From assembly GCF_014529625.1 (NCBI RefSeq), contig NZ_CP076039.1, positions 124,001-188,000 on the forward strand: DNA of 64,000 bases, read 5' to 3'. A program made the position numbers and the translations under genes. Positions 18,336 to 27,696 of the stretch are shown in pieces. The notes beneath the pieces were generated by a model. That model ran no database searches, was not told the origin of the DNA, and saw nothing but the letters and a program-made list of their open reading frames with translations. The DNA comes from Candidatus Pelagisphaera phototrophica (GTDB taxonomy: Bacteria; Verrucomicrobiota; Verrucomicrobiia; Opitutales; Opitutaceae). How positions within the stretch are numbered: position 1 is the first letter of the stretch; every line of letters starts with the position of its first letter.

Positions 18336-18713
18336 ATGAAGATACTAATTGTTGACGACGATCCGGCGATACGCCTCCTACTCTTTACTGTATTTGGAGA
18401 TGATCATGAGGTTTCCGTTCTTTGCGACGGCCACAACGCGGTATCCGTTCTCTCCGATCCAAATCATCAGTTTGACGTGGTACTACTCGACTTGAAGATG
18501 CCTCGTCTTTCAGGTGAGATGGTCCTCGAATTTCTATCAGGCTGGCAGAACATTAAGACCAAGTTCATCATTGTTTCCGGCTTCTCTGAAGAGGCAGAAC
18601 ACCTCCAGTACAGCAACCTCGTTGGTGTGCTTCCCAAGCCCTTCAATATCAGGGAACTCGTCAAGCTGGTTGAAAGCGCTGCCGAAACGACGTCCCTCAA
18701 GCCAGCGGTGTAG
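18336..18713 (+). CDS. single-domain response regulator
   Basis: A 125-residue stand-alone receiver. ILIVDDDPAIR gives the acidic pocket, VVLLDLKMPRLSG the phosphoacceptor Asp52, FIIVSGF the switch Ser and VLPKPFN the conserved Lys. It has no output domain, as in CheY or Spo0F. Positioned 99 bases after the previous receiver at the end of the signalling block, it may take phosphate from the 12470 kinase or from the hybrid kinase at 24069. The two ends of the block converge here: the next genes run on the other strand, only 8 bases away. Confidence 0.92.
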   Translation: MKILIVDDDPAIRLLLFTVFGDDHEVSVLCDGHNAVSVLSDPNHQFDVVLLDLKMPRLSGEMVLEFLSGWQNIKTKFIIVSGFSEEAEHLQYSNLVGVLPKPFNIRELVKLVESAAETTSLKPAV

Positions 18714-18721
18714 GTCCCTGT

Positions 18722-19123
18722 CTACTCTGCCTTGGCCGTACCGTACTTCCCGTAGGCTTTGGCTACTTGCCCCGCTGCGGCTTTCCCAAGTTCTTGTTTC
18801 ATCTTTGGAGGGAGCGACGTCTTGAGGAGCAATCGCTCGTTTTCTCGATCCAGCAGCATCAGCTTCATAACCTGTGCTCTAGCTTCTTCAACTAATGAAT
18901 CCAATCCCCTGGGAAATGACGTAGGGTCTTCATTGATACGCTGGAGGAACTCTAGCCCTTTCTCTAAAACCGGAAGAAAACTCTCCTTTTTCTTTAAGAA
19001 AACTTCATCTGGTGGAGAACCAGTTGTCCGCATGATTCGACCCTCTTCTATGAAGAGTTCGTGCATATCCGAGCACAAGCGAATGTGCTCTTTTAGTATT
19101 TGCTCGATTTGCTCTGAATCCAT
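18722..19123 (-). CDS. helical protein, FlgN-like pattern
   Basis: A 133-residue, all-helical, charged protein. The layout resembles FlgN/FliT-type flagellar chaperones: an initial helix (IEQILKEHIRLCSDMHELFIEEGRIM), a middle helix that begins with a Lys-rich 'kkkesflpvlekgleflq' and a late 'LLDRENERLLLK' segment. FlgN members have low sequence identity, so this is a weak match by pattern only. It is the last gene of a three-gene minus-strand unit (coiled-coil protein, TPR protein, this), 9 bases after the TPR gene. Its C-terminus (AAAGQVAKAYGKYG) resembles tails that dock to partners. Family not established. Confidence 0.5.
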   Translation of the reverse strand: MDSEQIEQILKEHIRLCSDMHELFIEEGRIMRTTGSPPDEVFLKKKESFLPVLEKGLEFLQRINEDPTSFPRGLDSLVEEARAQVMKLMLLDRENERLLLKTSLPPKMKQELGKAAAGQVAKAYGKYGTAKAE

Positions 19124-19132
19124 GAACTTGAA

Positions 19133-20434
19133 TTAATAGGTGCCCAACACTTTTAGTCGAGCTACAAGATCGCCCTCCCAATTCAAGTGTTCAAGCTTCC
19201 ATTTCGCCATTTCACGTAACGTTTCCAATCCCGGACTAAGAGACTCATCAGATTCTTCCCCCTCTTCCGGAGTCAAAATTTCCTGGTACGCCATGATCGC
19301 TTTGTCTGGCAAGCCAAGTCTTTCAAAGCAAAGTCCGATTTGGTAAATCGCAGGCCACCGCCATTCCGGTGAAGAATTGTATTTGGCCAAGGACTGATAA
19401 ATGGTAAGGGCACTCCGGTAGTCGTGCTTCTGATAAAATTCATTTGCAAGCTCATTTCCAGTTCTCTGCCTCCAATAGTCAGCCGTTTCCTCGTGAGCTG
19501 TATCCGGGCTGGACTGACGCTGTAGGATATGGACGACTTCGCGCAACGCCTCTGGCTTTCGATTCAGTTTTTCATACGATTTCGCCAGCAAGTATCTAAT
19601 TTCTGGTGAGTGTGCAGATAATTTATATGTATCCAAGAATTTCTTCAGTTTGTTTACAGCCGATTGATACCTTCCCAACTCGCACAAGAGATTGCACATC
19701 CGATAATGGACCCGCATGCGGTCAGCAGGCTCTAACTCGAGCTTCTCCAGCAACTCGTAGTGGCGATACGATTCGGAATACTCTAGCAACTCAGCATGGG
19801 TTTCCGCTATCTTAAATTTTGCCCTCAAAGACAAATCCCGAGCCTTTTCAACTTGATCAATCGAGATGCTTAAAGACGAGTTCAGAACCATGTAGTAGTT
19901 AGATATCGCGACTTGAAGCCCCCCCATCTCGCGATACAAGTCGCCAAGTTCCATAAAAACACTTGGCAAACGTCTGCTTTCCTTAAACTCATCTCTCAGG
20001 CGCTCGTAAATTGCGGCAGCTTTTGGTAGCAAGTTCTCGCTCCGATACAATTCTGCCATTTCAAAAAGTACTTGCTCCTTTTCAGGCACATCAATCGGAA
20101 TACCGAGAGCGGACGCAAAATACTTTTCGGCCATAACGAAATCGCCGCCTTCCCAAAGAGACCGGCCAAGGTTAAGATAATTCAAAATATCAACAGCCGC
20201 CTCATCTGGATCAATTCGCCTTTTAGGCTCCAAAACCAGAACCCTATCATCTTTCTCCTCGCTACCATCCAGCTCTGCGTCGTCACTATGCGAGTCGCCC
20301 CCGCCATGACTATCTGTGGTACCAGATTCCTCATCTTCAACTCCCCAGGCAAACGAAAATGTAATTGCAGCGAGTACAATGAAACTTCGCCATATCTTAA
20401 TCTGCGTATTAAATATTATTATACACTTTCCCAT
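19133..20434 (-). CDS. secreted or membrane-anchored TPR protein
   Basis: 433 residues. The N-terminus has a basic stretch and a hydrophobic segment (residues about 16-31, SFIVLAAITFSFAWG) that acts as a signal peptide or anchor; a shorter start is possible since the first ten residues are unusual. A Ser/His/Asp/Glu-rich linker follows. Residues about 85-420 hold at least six TPR-like helix pairs: LNLGRSLWEGGDFVMAEKYF, LFEMAELYRSENLLPKAAAIY, FMELGDLYREMGGLQVAISNY, CNLLCELGRYQSAVNKLKKF, YLLAKSYEKLNRKPEALREV, YQIGLCFERLGLPDKAIMAY. TPR repeats bind other proteins. It sits three bases after the long coiled-coil gene, so the two probably work together in the envelope. Confidence 0.8.
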   Translation of the reverse strand: MGKCIIIFNTQIKIWRSFIVLAAITFSFAWGVEDEESGTTDSHGGGDSHSDDAELDGSEEKDDRVLVLEPKRRIDPDEAAVDILNYLNLGRSLWEGGDFVMAEKYFASALGIPIDVPEKEQVLFEMAELYRSENLLPKAAAIYERLRDEFKESRRLPSVFMELGDLYREMGGLQVAISNYYMVLNSSLSISIDQVEKARDLSLRAKFKIAETHAELLEYSESYRHYELLEKLELEPADRMRVHYRMCNLLCELGRYQSAVNKLKKFLDTYKLSAHSPEIRYLLAKSYEKLNRKPEALREVVHILQRQSSPDTAHEETADYWRQRTGNELANEFYQKHDYRSALTIYQSLAKYNSSPEWRWPAIYQIGLCFERLGLPDKAIMAYQEILTPEEGEESDESLSPGLETLREMAKWKLEHLNWEGDLVARLKVLGTY

Positions 20435-20437
20435 AAA

Positions 20438-22066
20438 CTAATTGCGGTTATAGCTAGCACCGCTTTTAGCGGAAGGATTTTGCGAAGGTTGAGCGGGTGA
20501 GAAAGGAACGATCGTTCGCGTATTATTGCCGTCTCTCTTGTTCTCAAAGAAGATCAGTACCTCTTCTGGACGAACAACCGACTCTTCAGATTCCTCCATC
20601 AGCAATCGGTCACGCTCTTCGATTTCCCGCGGAATCGTTGTATCTATGTTTCCAGAAATGATTGTGTGCTGTTCAAGCTCGAACACGACCTGATTCATCA
20701 AAGCAAGTTTTCTGGCTTCTTCATCGCTCAGGTGAGTCTCGACTGTCAGCGAACTTCGTCCCGGAGCCAAAATCGAAAACTCTGGAAGGGCCGGCGAAGG
20801 ACGACTCTTTATTAGCGAAATATCATCAGAAAACCGCAATGGCGGAGGCGCCCTAAAAGCCAAATACCCTGAATAAGTCTCCTTTGAAGGCATCGATATA
20901 CTACCAATACTAGCCCACATACGCTTGGGTGCTCGACTAAAGGAACCCCAAAGGGATGGCCGCTTGTATCCATCTTCTTTAGTAGATCGATCATATCCTG
21001 GGTTCGGCACCTTTATTTTGTTCGAATCGTCTCTCGAATCCCTATCAGCAAGATCACGAACCTTAATCACATTCTCGGCCAGCTTTCTTTCGCTCAATTG
21101 AAGCTTCTGAGCTTCCAATCGTTTTTCAATTTCAACTAACGCTTCCCGCTCCTCTCGCTCAAGCGTTACCCTTAAAGCAGCTTGCTTGGCAATCTTCTCA
21201 CCTCGGAGCTTATCTTGGATCTCTTTACGAGCCTGCTCACTCTCCAGTTCAACACGCTTTTCCATTTCCGCTTTCGCCAAACGCTCTCTTTCGTCCAATC
21301 GATTGTCTATGTCCTTCCGAGCAGCCCGGGCTTCTTCCGAAATCTCCTTTTCAATTTTCTTCTTCGCGGCCAATTCCTCTTCATTCAACTTTGCCAGGAT
21401 CTTGTCCTTATAAGCCTCTTCTTTTTCCCTTAGCTCAGCCTGAATTCTTTCAAACTCCAAATTCTCTTCATCCTCGAGGCGATCCTGCAACGCTTCTGTC
21501 GCTATGCGCTTTTCAGCCGCTACTTTTTCCTGGAGGACAACAAACATCGCTTGTTCTTCAGCCAGGAGTCTTCCTTTCAACTCCTTCTCGGACGCTACCA
21601 GCTCTTCCACCATTCTCTTCTCAATTTCGAGCCTAATAACCCGTTCTTCTTCCGCCAACCGCTTGGCTGCCTCGCTTTTCGCTTTTCGCTGCTCTTCCTC
21701 TCGCTGTTTTTCGAGTTTTTCTTCCGCCGAACGCAGTTTATTGTCCAGCCGCGCCTGTTCTGCTTTTTGAACCGCCAGAAACTTTCCAGCCAAGTGCTTA
21801 ATACGTTGATCCGCCGCCAGCTTTTCTGCTTTCTCCCAGTCGTGCTTTGCGATTTCCGCATTCCTCTCTAGCTCCGACTGGCTTGATTTCATTTTCTCCT
21901 CCGCATCCGACCTCTGCTGCACCCGACCCGAGGTCGCCGTGATATGGGAACGCGTCTTCTTGTCCGCACTGCGCATGATCGAGGGGCCCCAAGCCGCCAG
22001 CAGCAAAAACGCCGCCAATATGAACTTGGCGGTTTTCGGATAAGATTGAGATTTCAGTGGGTTCAT
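20438..22066 (-). CDS. membrane-anchored long coiled-coil protein
   Basis: 542 residues. A short basic start and one hydrophobic stretch (residues about 13-29, AKFILAAFLLLAAWGPS) give a signal anchor. Residues about 50-345 are an unbroken Glu/Lys/Ala/Arg-rich helix with heptad spacing and no proline, long enough for a rod of roughly 40 nm if fully coiled (estimate from 0.15 nm per residue). Residues about 380-542 are a different, Pro/Ser-rich region with few charged repeats. No family was recognised; TolA-like or stalk-like proteins have similar composition. It is the first gene of the coiled-coil, TPR, FlgN-like unit. Confidence 0.75.
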   Translation of the reverse strand: MNPLKSQSYPKTAKFILAAFLLLAAWGPSIMRSADKKTRSHITATSGRVQQRSDAEEKMKSSQSELERNAEIAKHDWEKAEKLAADQRIKHLAGKFLAVQKAEQARLDNKLRSAEEKLEKQREEEQRKAKSEAAKRLAEEERVIRLEIEKRMVEELVASEKELKGRLLAEEQAMFVVLQEKVAAEKRIATEALQDRLEDEENLEFERIQAELREKEEAYKDKILAKLNEEELAAKKKIEKEISEEARAARKDIDNRLDERERLAKAEMEKRVELESEQARKEIQDKLRGEKIAKQAALRVTLEREEREALVEIEKRLEAQKLQLSERKLAENVIKVRDLADRDSRDDSNKIKVPNPGYDRSTKEDGYKRPSLWGSFSRAPKRMWASIGSISMPSKETYSGYLAFRAPPPLRFSDDISLIKSRPSPALPEFSILAPGRSSLTVETHLSDEEARKLALMNQVVFELEQHTIISGNIDTTIPREIEERDRLLMEESEESVVRPEEVLIFFENKRDGNNTRTIVPFSPAQPSQNPSAKSGASYNRN

Positions 22067-22110
22067 AAAGTAGTTTCCTCTGTCTTCGCGCAGGTACTCT
22101 CGTCCGTTAT

Positions 22111-22482
22111 CTATCGACTTTCCGAATGCTCCCCTTGAGCCATTTTGGGGTGAATCCAGTCCAGTAATTCCGCTCGCCTCTCACTTTGTTTCAAACGATA
22201 GGTTCCTAAGAGGTTCTCGAGCGTGTGGATATCGGTTTTTCCCGCCCGCACATCGTCCAATGCAAGCTCAACGGGTCGCGCTAGAGCCGCAGCTCCGAAA
22301 TCGAGTGCCACTCGGGCGATCAGTTCGCATTCAGTCGAAACGACAATTTCGTCGACTCGTTTCGCCTCACGCAATTTCTCAATACCCAAGCCCCAATGCG
22401 GCTTCCCCTCAAATGGCATTAAGTTCTTGTACGCTAGCCGCTTGCTTCCCAGCCGGGCAATAATGGATCCAACTACACGCAT
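22111..22482 (-). pseudogene. CMP-sugar cytidylyltransferase (NeuA/PseF type), N-terminal fragment
   Basis: The first 95 residues match the start of N-acylneuraminate or pseudaminate cytidylyltransferases: VGSIIARLGSKRLAYKN is the nucleotide-binding loop (usual 'aiIPARgGSKrip.KN'), then GKPHWGLGIEKL, VDEIVVSTE and ARPVELALDD. Intact enzymes have about 230 residues. Here the sequence leaves the family after HTLENLL and ends at residue 123, so the catalytic C-terminal half is missing. The loop also carries Leu in place of the usual Gly (RLGSKR). It lies among other glycosylation-gene fragments. CMP-sialic or pseudaminic acids decorate flagellins or surface polysaccharides. Confidence 0.7.
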
Positions 22483-22657
22483 AATCTCAGCAACATGGGC
22501 AAAAACAGGCCGAACGGCAAATAATGCCGCCTAACGGGACCCAAAAGGTTCAACGGATAGGAATTTTTAGACGAAACTCTCAATTCACCACTAGAAAGCA
22601 ATTCCTAGGCCAATATCTTTGTTAGAATCTTATATCGTTTTATTCCAACAACTTAAG

Positions 22658-23077
22658 TTAAACAACCGAGTATTCGCTTCGAGAGGATTGCATCCTAATC
22701 GGATGAGTCGTGATTTGACCGGGTGATTCAGACGTCTCTGAATTTATCAATGCGTCCCGATAACCCTCCAATCTCGAAACCGCTAACTGAAACTGATTCT
22801 TGGCTCTAGTGCTCCCACCCGCACGATGGTAGGCTACACCCAGATTGTTGGCATCCTCCGCTGTAGGCCTTATTCTCTCCGCACGCTCAAGAAAATATAC
22901 GGCCTCTTCAACCTCTAGAAATAGTTCAAGGGTTCCAGCGAAGAATGCCTGTTTCCACCCCTCTTGGATTGGCAACGTTCCCTGTAATTCTAAAATCTCA
23001 CTAGGATCGCTTCTAGCAGGAAAGGCCTCCTGTTGAAACAAAGCCGCTTTTACGTATTCGTCCCGAAAAATGGCCAT
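22658..23077 (-). pseudogene. TPR-containing fragment, end of a longer protein
   Basis: 139 residues. A single clear TPR helix pair (DANNLGVAYHRAGGSTRAKNQF) lies in the middle, preceded by a helical region (GTLELFLEVEEAVYFLERAERIRP). TPR genes are normally longer with several repeats, and the reading frame starts abruptly without a recognisable beginning. It sits directly downstream of a glycosyltransferase fragment and may be the tail of a TPR-glycosyltransferase of the kind found in flagellin-modification clusters. It may also be a small intact protein. Confidence in 'fragment' is moderate. Confidence 0.45.
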
Positions 23078-23186
23078 AGAACAGAGGGCTCAGGATGCTG
23101 ACCCTTGCAGGGAAACCAAAATGGTTGAACAGCTTTCCCACCTCAGCGTCGCTGTGCTTCATTATGACACTCTTAACTGCGCTTCG

Positions 23187-23447
23187 CTACAAACTAATAT
23201 TCCGAGAGAGACTCTGAGGATAGGCATCTTGCCTGTATCGTATGTACCGTAATATTTTGATTCGAGCACTAGATCGCAATACTCTCAAATTAAAGCCTAG
23301 ATCCTCTCCGGTTGGAAGAGCTGTAACATAACCCACTTTCTTCGCAACTTCAGTGCTTACAGCGGGCCAAGCTGGACCCGGCAGGTAGTTTCGCTCGAAG
23401 GTTCGAACCATTGCTCCAGGATCCCACATAAAATCTAGCATAGTCAT
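23187..23447 (-). pseudogene. family 2 glycosyltransferase, C-terminal fragment
   Basis: 86 residues that match only the later part of GT-A glycosyltransferases: WPAVSTEVAKKVGYV (usual 'av.revfekvG.fd'), then LPTGEDLGFNLRVL, the 'l...ED.dlwlRl' metal/acceptor loop, and the tail IRYRQDAYPQSLSRN, which resembles the common 'yRyR.h..s.s.n' ending. The N-terminal nucleotide-binding half with the DxD motif is absent. The frame begins with an ATG that overlaps the stop of the upstream degenerate frame (TAATG), so the two were once a coupled pair or result from a deletion. It is very unlikely to be active. Confidence 0.6.
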
Positions 23448-23870
23448 TATGCATATCCATTTATTGTATACATTACATCAATCAGGCGGGCGTGCAGCAA
23501 TCGTTCAGCTCCCGTTTTCTTAGCCAGACACGAACTGGATACATTTCCCTTACGATCGAGGGCTAGCCAGCGATCGGCTCTACCTTCAAGATCAGGAAGC
23601 GTGTCCCTTTCTTCGTGGACTGGGCTGAACGAAATAAAGATCCCCTCGGAGGCGGCACTGATGTCATTGACGACTTGTACACTCCCCTTTGACTACAACC
23701 AGTCACACCACTCACCCATTCCAAGTCGAATCGCATCTTCACGCGAAGGACTGAATAAATAGAACGCTGGTTGGGTTATTGAGCTCAATGCAATTTCGAA
23801 GCCCCCTAATTTCTTTCGCAAGCCCTCCGCTTTTATGAGGAAAGAAAGCAACCGTATCTACGAGCCATCA
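23447..23870 (-). pseudogene. degenerate reading frame, unknown protein of the glycan cluster
   Basis: On the minus strand a coding-like frame can be followed from about 23870 (TVAFFPHKSGG, LAKEIRGLRNCIELNNP, SVLFIQSF). An extra base near 23743-23745 shifts it to REDAIRLGMGEWCDWL. An in-frame TAG at 23693-23695 interrupts it, and it then continues with VQVVNDISAASEGIFISF and DLEGRADRWLALDRKG down to a TAA at 23447-23449. Amino-acid composition is protein-like across both breaks, so this is a decayed gene. I could not assign a family. Its place beside cytidylyltransferase and glycosyltransferase fragments suggests a surface-glycan role. Confidence 0.5.
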
Positions 23871-24068
23871 ACCAAATCCCGAATACAGGCTGAACATTAA
23901 GAATTCTCCTTGCTTTCATGTGGCATTAATCAGGTTATCAAACGCTGTTATTCGCTGAGGTTCAGACTCAGCGATGAAATTTGATCCGCTCCACATTCAC
24001 GCCGCTCAAGAATTGCTATTTTAGAAAAACGTCACCAACCTCCTCACCCAGTTTCATTTAACCATTAA

Positions 24069-26057
24069 ATGCCCGATTCGTTCATAGAGGATGCTGCAAC
24101 AACGCCTGCTTTGGGGGCGGCTGATGAGCTCGCTAAGTTCAAGACGCTGACGAACGCACTCCTCGAGTCTTCTTCGGAGGGCATTATCGTTCTCAATCGG
24201 TTTGGTAAAGTAGAGCACCTCAACCAAGTGGCTCAGAACCTTCTCGGGTACGATACGGAGGCCGCTCTAGGGAAGTCCATCAACGACGTATTTAAAGCTT
24301 TCGACCCGGTTACGGATGAACCGATTGAGCTCTCTTCAGATCGCTTCCGCATCCCACAACTCTCGTCCACTCGGGCAATCATCGAAAAGCCAGACGGATC
24401 TCGAGTCTCAACCGCGTTCCAGCTCAAGCCCCACGCCAACCCGCTAAAGCGAGAGCTTTCGGGTGCCTTGCTTTTCCTTACCGACCAGAGCCACACCGAG
24501 TCTACGGAAGCGCAGATCCGCCTGATCGCAACCGCCTTGAAGAGCATTGGGGAAGGCGTCATTATCACCGACAAGAACTGGGACGGAGGCGATGCTCGCA
24601 TCCTTTATGCCAACGACGGCTTCACCGAAATCAGTGGCTACGCAGAAATGGATGTCGTCGGCAAAGGTATCTCGCTCCTCCACGGCAAAAATACAGACCA
24701 ATCGATTATCGACGAGATGATCCTCGATATCCGCGATGGAAGAACCGCCGCAGGAGAAATGGTTGGCTATAAGAAAGATCGTTCCGAATTCATCATGGCT
24801 TGGAAAGTCTTCCCCGTTTTCGGTTCTCAGTCGGAAATTACGAATTACGTCGTCATCCAGCGCGATGTCAGCCAGATCCGGCGCCTGGAACAGGATCTCT
24901 TTCAATCTCAAAAGATGGAAGCAGTGGGTCGCCTAGCAGGGGGAATCGCTCATGATTTCAATAACATCCTAGCTGTCGTCCTATCGTTCTCCGATCTCAT
25001 CCTCGAGAACAAGGACGAGAACGACAGCGACACCAAATATCTGCGAGAAATTCGCAAAGCCGCGGAACGCGCGACCGACCTCACCCAGCAGCTCCTCTCG
25101 TTCAGCCGCCGCAACAAGAACCTGAAGCCAGAGGTTCTAGACGCGATCAAGGTGACCAAAGACATGCAGAAGATCCTCCGCCGCCTTATCCCGGAGGACA
25201 TCGAGTTTGATCTGCGATTCACCGACCGACCCGTTTTCGTCAACCTGAACCGAACCGCGCTCGAGCAAATCCTCATCAATTTCACCACCAACGCCCGCGA
25301 CGCCATGCCAGACGGAGGGAAAATTTCCCTTTCCGTTTCAGCCTGCTCTGCCGAGGAGGCGGCCGAGTACCTGCCCGAGCACATCGAGACGCGCCCCTAC
25401 ATGATGCTCAGCTTTCAGGACAGCGGCATGGGAATCGACGCCGAAACGCAAAAGCACATTTTCGAGCCCTTCTTTACCACCAAAGACACCGGCAAGGGAA
25501 CAGGACTCGGACTATCCACCGTCTATGGTATCGTCCGCCAAGCCAACGGCCACATCGAACTCGCAAGCGAAACGGGCAAGGGTACCCTGTTCCGTATTTT
25601 CCTGCCCAAAGTCGCGTCAAAAGATGTGGAAAGCGAAGACGAGGCGGAAATCACACCCCCAACCAATCTTAAATCCAACGAACGCGAAACCATCCTAGTC
25701 GTTGAGGACGACGAGACTATGTGCGACTGCATCTCCGGTCTCCTCGTCTACCACAACTACGAAGTCTTCTCCACCAACCTAGCCGAGGACGCTCTCGAGT
25801 TCTTCGAGGAGTCCAATTCGAATATCGAGCTTCTGCTCACCGATCTCATTCTCCCTAAAATGCGCGGCTCCGAGCTGGCAGAGCGCCTTATGAAGAAAAA
25901 CCCGGAAATGAAAGTCATATTCATGACTGGCTACTCCGAAGAGGTCTTTTCCCAATTTAATCTCCCCGAAGGGGCAACGGTGCTAAAGAAGCCCTTCTCT
26001 CTGAAAGGTGCCCTTTCCGCGGTCCAAAAAATTCTCGCCAAAGACGCTAAGTCTTAG
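24069..26057 (+). CDS. PAS-PAS hybrid histidine kinase
   Basis: 662 residues with no membrane segment. PAS1 at about 25-140 (LLESSSEGIIVLNRFGKVEHLN). PAS2 at about 152-270 (ALKSIGEGVIITD, ILYANDGFTEISGY, YVVIQRDVSQI with a PAC end). HisKA with His295 in GRLAGGIAHDFNNILAV. HATPase with FTTNARDAM, DSGMGIDAE, FTTKDTGKGTGLGLSTVYGIV. A C-terminal receiver at about 538-655 with ILVVEDDE, phosphoacceptor in LLLTDLILPKMRG, switch Thr in IFMTGYS and Lys in LKKPFS. All key residues are present, so it should autophosphorylate and pass phosphate to its own receiver. The signal is unknown. It is a single-gene unit followed by a terminator. Confidence 0.95.
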   Translation: MPDSFIEDAATTPALGAADELAKFKTLTNALLESSSEGIIVLNRFGKVEHLNQVAQNLLGYDTEAALGKSINDVFKAFDPVTDEPIELSSDRFRIPQLSSTRAIIEKPDGSRVSTAFQLKPHANPLKRELSGALLFLTDQSHTESTEAQIRLIATALKSIGEGVIITDKNWDGGDARILYANDGFTEISGYAEMDVVGKGISLLHGKNTDQSIIDEMILDIRDGRTAAGEMVGYKKDRSEFIMAWKVFPVFGSQSEITNYVVIQRDVSQIRRLEQDLFQSQKMEAVGRLAGGIAHDFNNILAVVLSFSDLILENKDENDSDTKYLREIRKAAERATDLTQQLLSFSRRNKNLKPEVLDAIKVTKDMQKILRRLIPEDIEFDLRFTDRPVFVNLNRTALEQILINFTTNARDAMPDGGKISLSVSACSAEEAAEYLPEHIETRPYMMLSFQDSGMGIDAETQKHIFEPFFTTKDTGKGTGLGLSTVYGIVRQANGHIELASETGKGTLFRIFLPKVASKDVESEDEAEITPPTNLKSNERETILVVEDDETMCDCISGLLVYHNYEVFSTNLAEDALEFFEESNSNIELLLTDLILPKMRGSELAERLMKKNPEMKVIFMTGYSEEVFSQFNLPEGATVLKKPFSLKGALSAVQKILAKDAKS

Positions 26058-26126
26058 CGAGCTCATTCAAAGGAAAGGCACGACAGTTCGGGCGGTCAGC
26101 ATCTCTGCGATTGCGGGTTTAAGAAT

Positions 26127-26166
26127 AGGGCGGTTTGAGCCCTCTCAGGTTCTCCGCCCTCTTTCT
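26127..26166 (+). terminator. probable terminator after the hybrid kinase
   Basis: AGGGCGG (26127-26133) pairs with CCGCCCT (26154-26160), with a 20-base loop, and CTTTCTT follows. The loop is long for a standard terminator, but its position about 70 bases after the kinase stop fits. Confidence 0.5.
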
Positions 26167-26601
26167 TGCTGTAATGCAGTGGCCCGAAAAAGCAATCATT
26201 CGATCGAGGACATCGTCACCCAACTGGTCGCCTAAACGCACCTCGCTCGGCCAGAGACCGGTGAGGGCCTGTTGCCTATTCTCAATCTAGTCGATTCGCT
26301 ATCGTCGGACCTTCCTGAAGATCCCCATATCCAAGCGATCGTCGATTCGATCGAAGCCAAGCTTCATACACTCCCTGAAGAAGCCAAGCTCTTGGAAACC
26401 CACAGCATCAAATCACTAAAAGCTGCCTCCTAGGGCCTCTTTGACCACCTGCATATCCTCACATCGGGGGGAGACTCGGTGCATGCTAAGGCATCGAGGA
26501 ATTTATCCTTATCTCGATCCTTTCACATTCGTGCGATCTGTGGTTCAAGACCTCAATCCAAGAGTCATTAACGCCATGAACTCCGTGGTAAGACCAGCTT
26601 C
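26167..26601. other. gap between the hybrid kinase and dusB, possible gene remnant
   Basis: No gene with a start codon is seen. From 26236 to 26433 on the plus strand there is an open frame of about 65 codons without an ATG, protein-like in composition (LVDSLSSDLPEDPHIQAIVD, KLHTLPEEAKLLE). It could be the tail of a lost gene. I could not identify it. The remaining bases up to the dusB stop show nothing. Confidence 0.3.
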
Positions 26602-27696
26602 TCACCAATTCGAAACCGGTCCCTTCGGGACTTTGATCTGCTCCACCGGTGCCTTGTCCGTAATTGATGAATACTGTTCTGGTGGACGGTATCGCTCCTG
26701 TAATTCACCCGACTCATCGCAAAACTTAGCCCGCCACTGGAGGTACTCCGCGAGAATGGTATCAAATTCATCCAAACTGGAAAAACGCACCACCCTATCT
26801 TTAAAGTACTTCGACGGCCCAAACCGCTTGGCATACCAGGGAGCCACCTTGCGAAACTGTACGCACCCGCGGTCCTCGCCATAAAACTCGATCATCCGTT
26901 TCAAATGTATCCGCATCAACTCTACGCGCTGTTCGAACGTCGCCTCTGGCAGTATCTCGCCAGTCCGGAGCATGTGCTCGGTCTGTTTGAAAATCCACGG
27001 ATTGTAGAACGCTCCCCTACCCATGCTGACCCCATCGCAGCCAGAACTTTCCAACATCACTCGGGCCGATTCCGGAGTAGTCACGTCGCCGTTTCCAATA
27101 ACAGGAACACGGGATACCGCTTCTTTAACTTTTCGGATTCCATCTAAGTTAACATTCCCAGAGAACCCTTGAGCTCGTGTCCGACCGTGTACAAAGATCG
27201 CGGATACGCCGACGTCTTCTAATGCCACTGCTAGGTCCGGAGCCGTTATATTGTCATCATCCCAGCCAAGACGCATTTTGGCCGTCACTGGAATGTCGAG
27301 GGCGTCCACCATCCCTTTCACCAGTCGCTGCGTCGCCTGTGAGTCCTTCATCATAGAGGATCCGCTCCCGGTTTTGGTAACTTTTTTCACCGGACAGCCC
27401 ATATTGATGTCTACCGACTGAGCGCCACGTTCTTGCACGATAAGAGCCGCATCGCGCATTTCTTCGGGCACTCCTCCGAAAAGCTGCACCGACATTGGCT
27501 GCTCTCGCGGGTCCGTCGCTATCATCTTATACGCTACTGGTCGCTTTTCCAGAAGGGAGCGGGCATTGACTAAATCGGTGGTGACTAGACCCAGTCCTCC
27601 CAAGGACTTAACCGTCAGGCGAAACGAGAGATTCGTATATCCCGCCAAGGGCGAGAGAAACAAATTGGATTCAAGCTCTAGGTTTCCCAGTTTCAT
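26602..27696 (-). CDS. dusB: tRNA-dihydrouridine synthase (DusB-like)
   Basis: 364 residues, slightly longer than the usual 320-340 because of a C-terminal tail (about 30 residues with a PPEQY and KVPKGP stretch). The enzyme is an FMN-dependent TIM barrel that reduces uridines in tRNA. Motifs: LFLSPLAGYTNLSFR, TTDLVNARSLL, QLFGGVPEEM, VDINMGCPVKKVTKTGSGSSMM with the catalytic Cys in GCP, TAKMRLGWDDD, IFVHGRTRAQGFSG, VIGNGDVTTPESA, GVSMGRGAFYNPWIF. These match the DusB subgroup, though the exact tRNA position modified is not certain. It stands alone; the flanking genes run outwards or are unrelated. Confidence 0.93.
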   Translation of the reverse strand: MKLGNLELESNLFLSPLAGYTNLSFRLTVKSLGGLGLVTTDLVNARSLLEKRPVAYKMIATDPREQPMSVQLFGGVPEEMRDAALIVQERGAQSVDINMGCPVKKVTKTGSGSSMMKDSQATQRLVKGMVDALDIPVTAKMRLGWDDDNITAPDLAVALEDVGVSAIFVHGRTRAQGFSGNVNLDGIRKVKEAVSRVPVIGNGDVTTPESARVMLESSGCDGVSMGRGAFYNPWIFKQTEHMLRTGEILPEATFEQRVELMRIHLKRMIEFYGEDRGCVQFRKVAPWYAKRFGPSKYFKDRVVRFSSLDEFDTILAEYLQWRAKFCDESGELQERYRPPEQYSSITDKAPVEQIKVPKGPVSNW

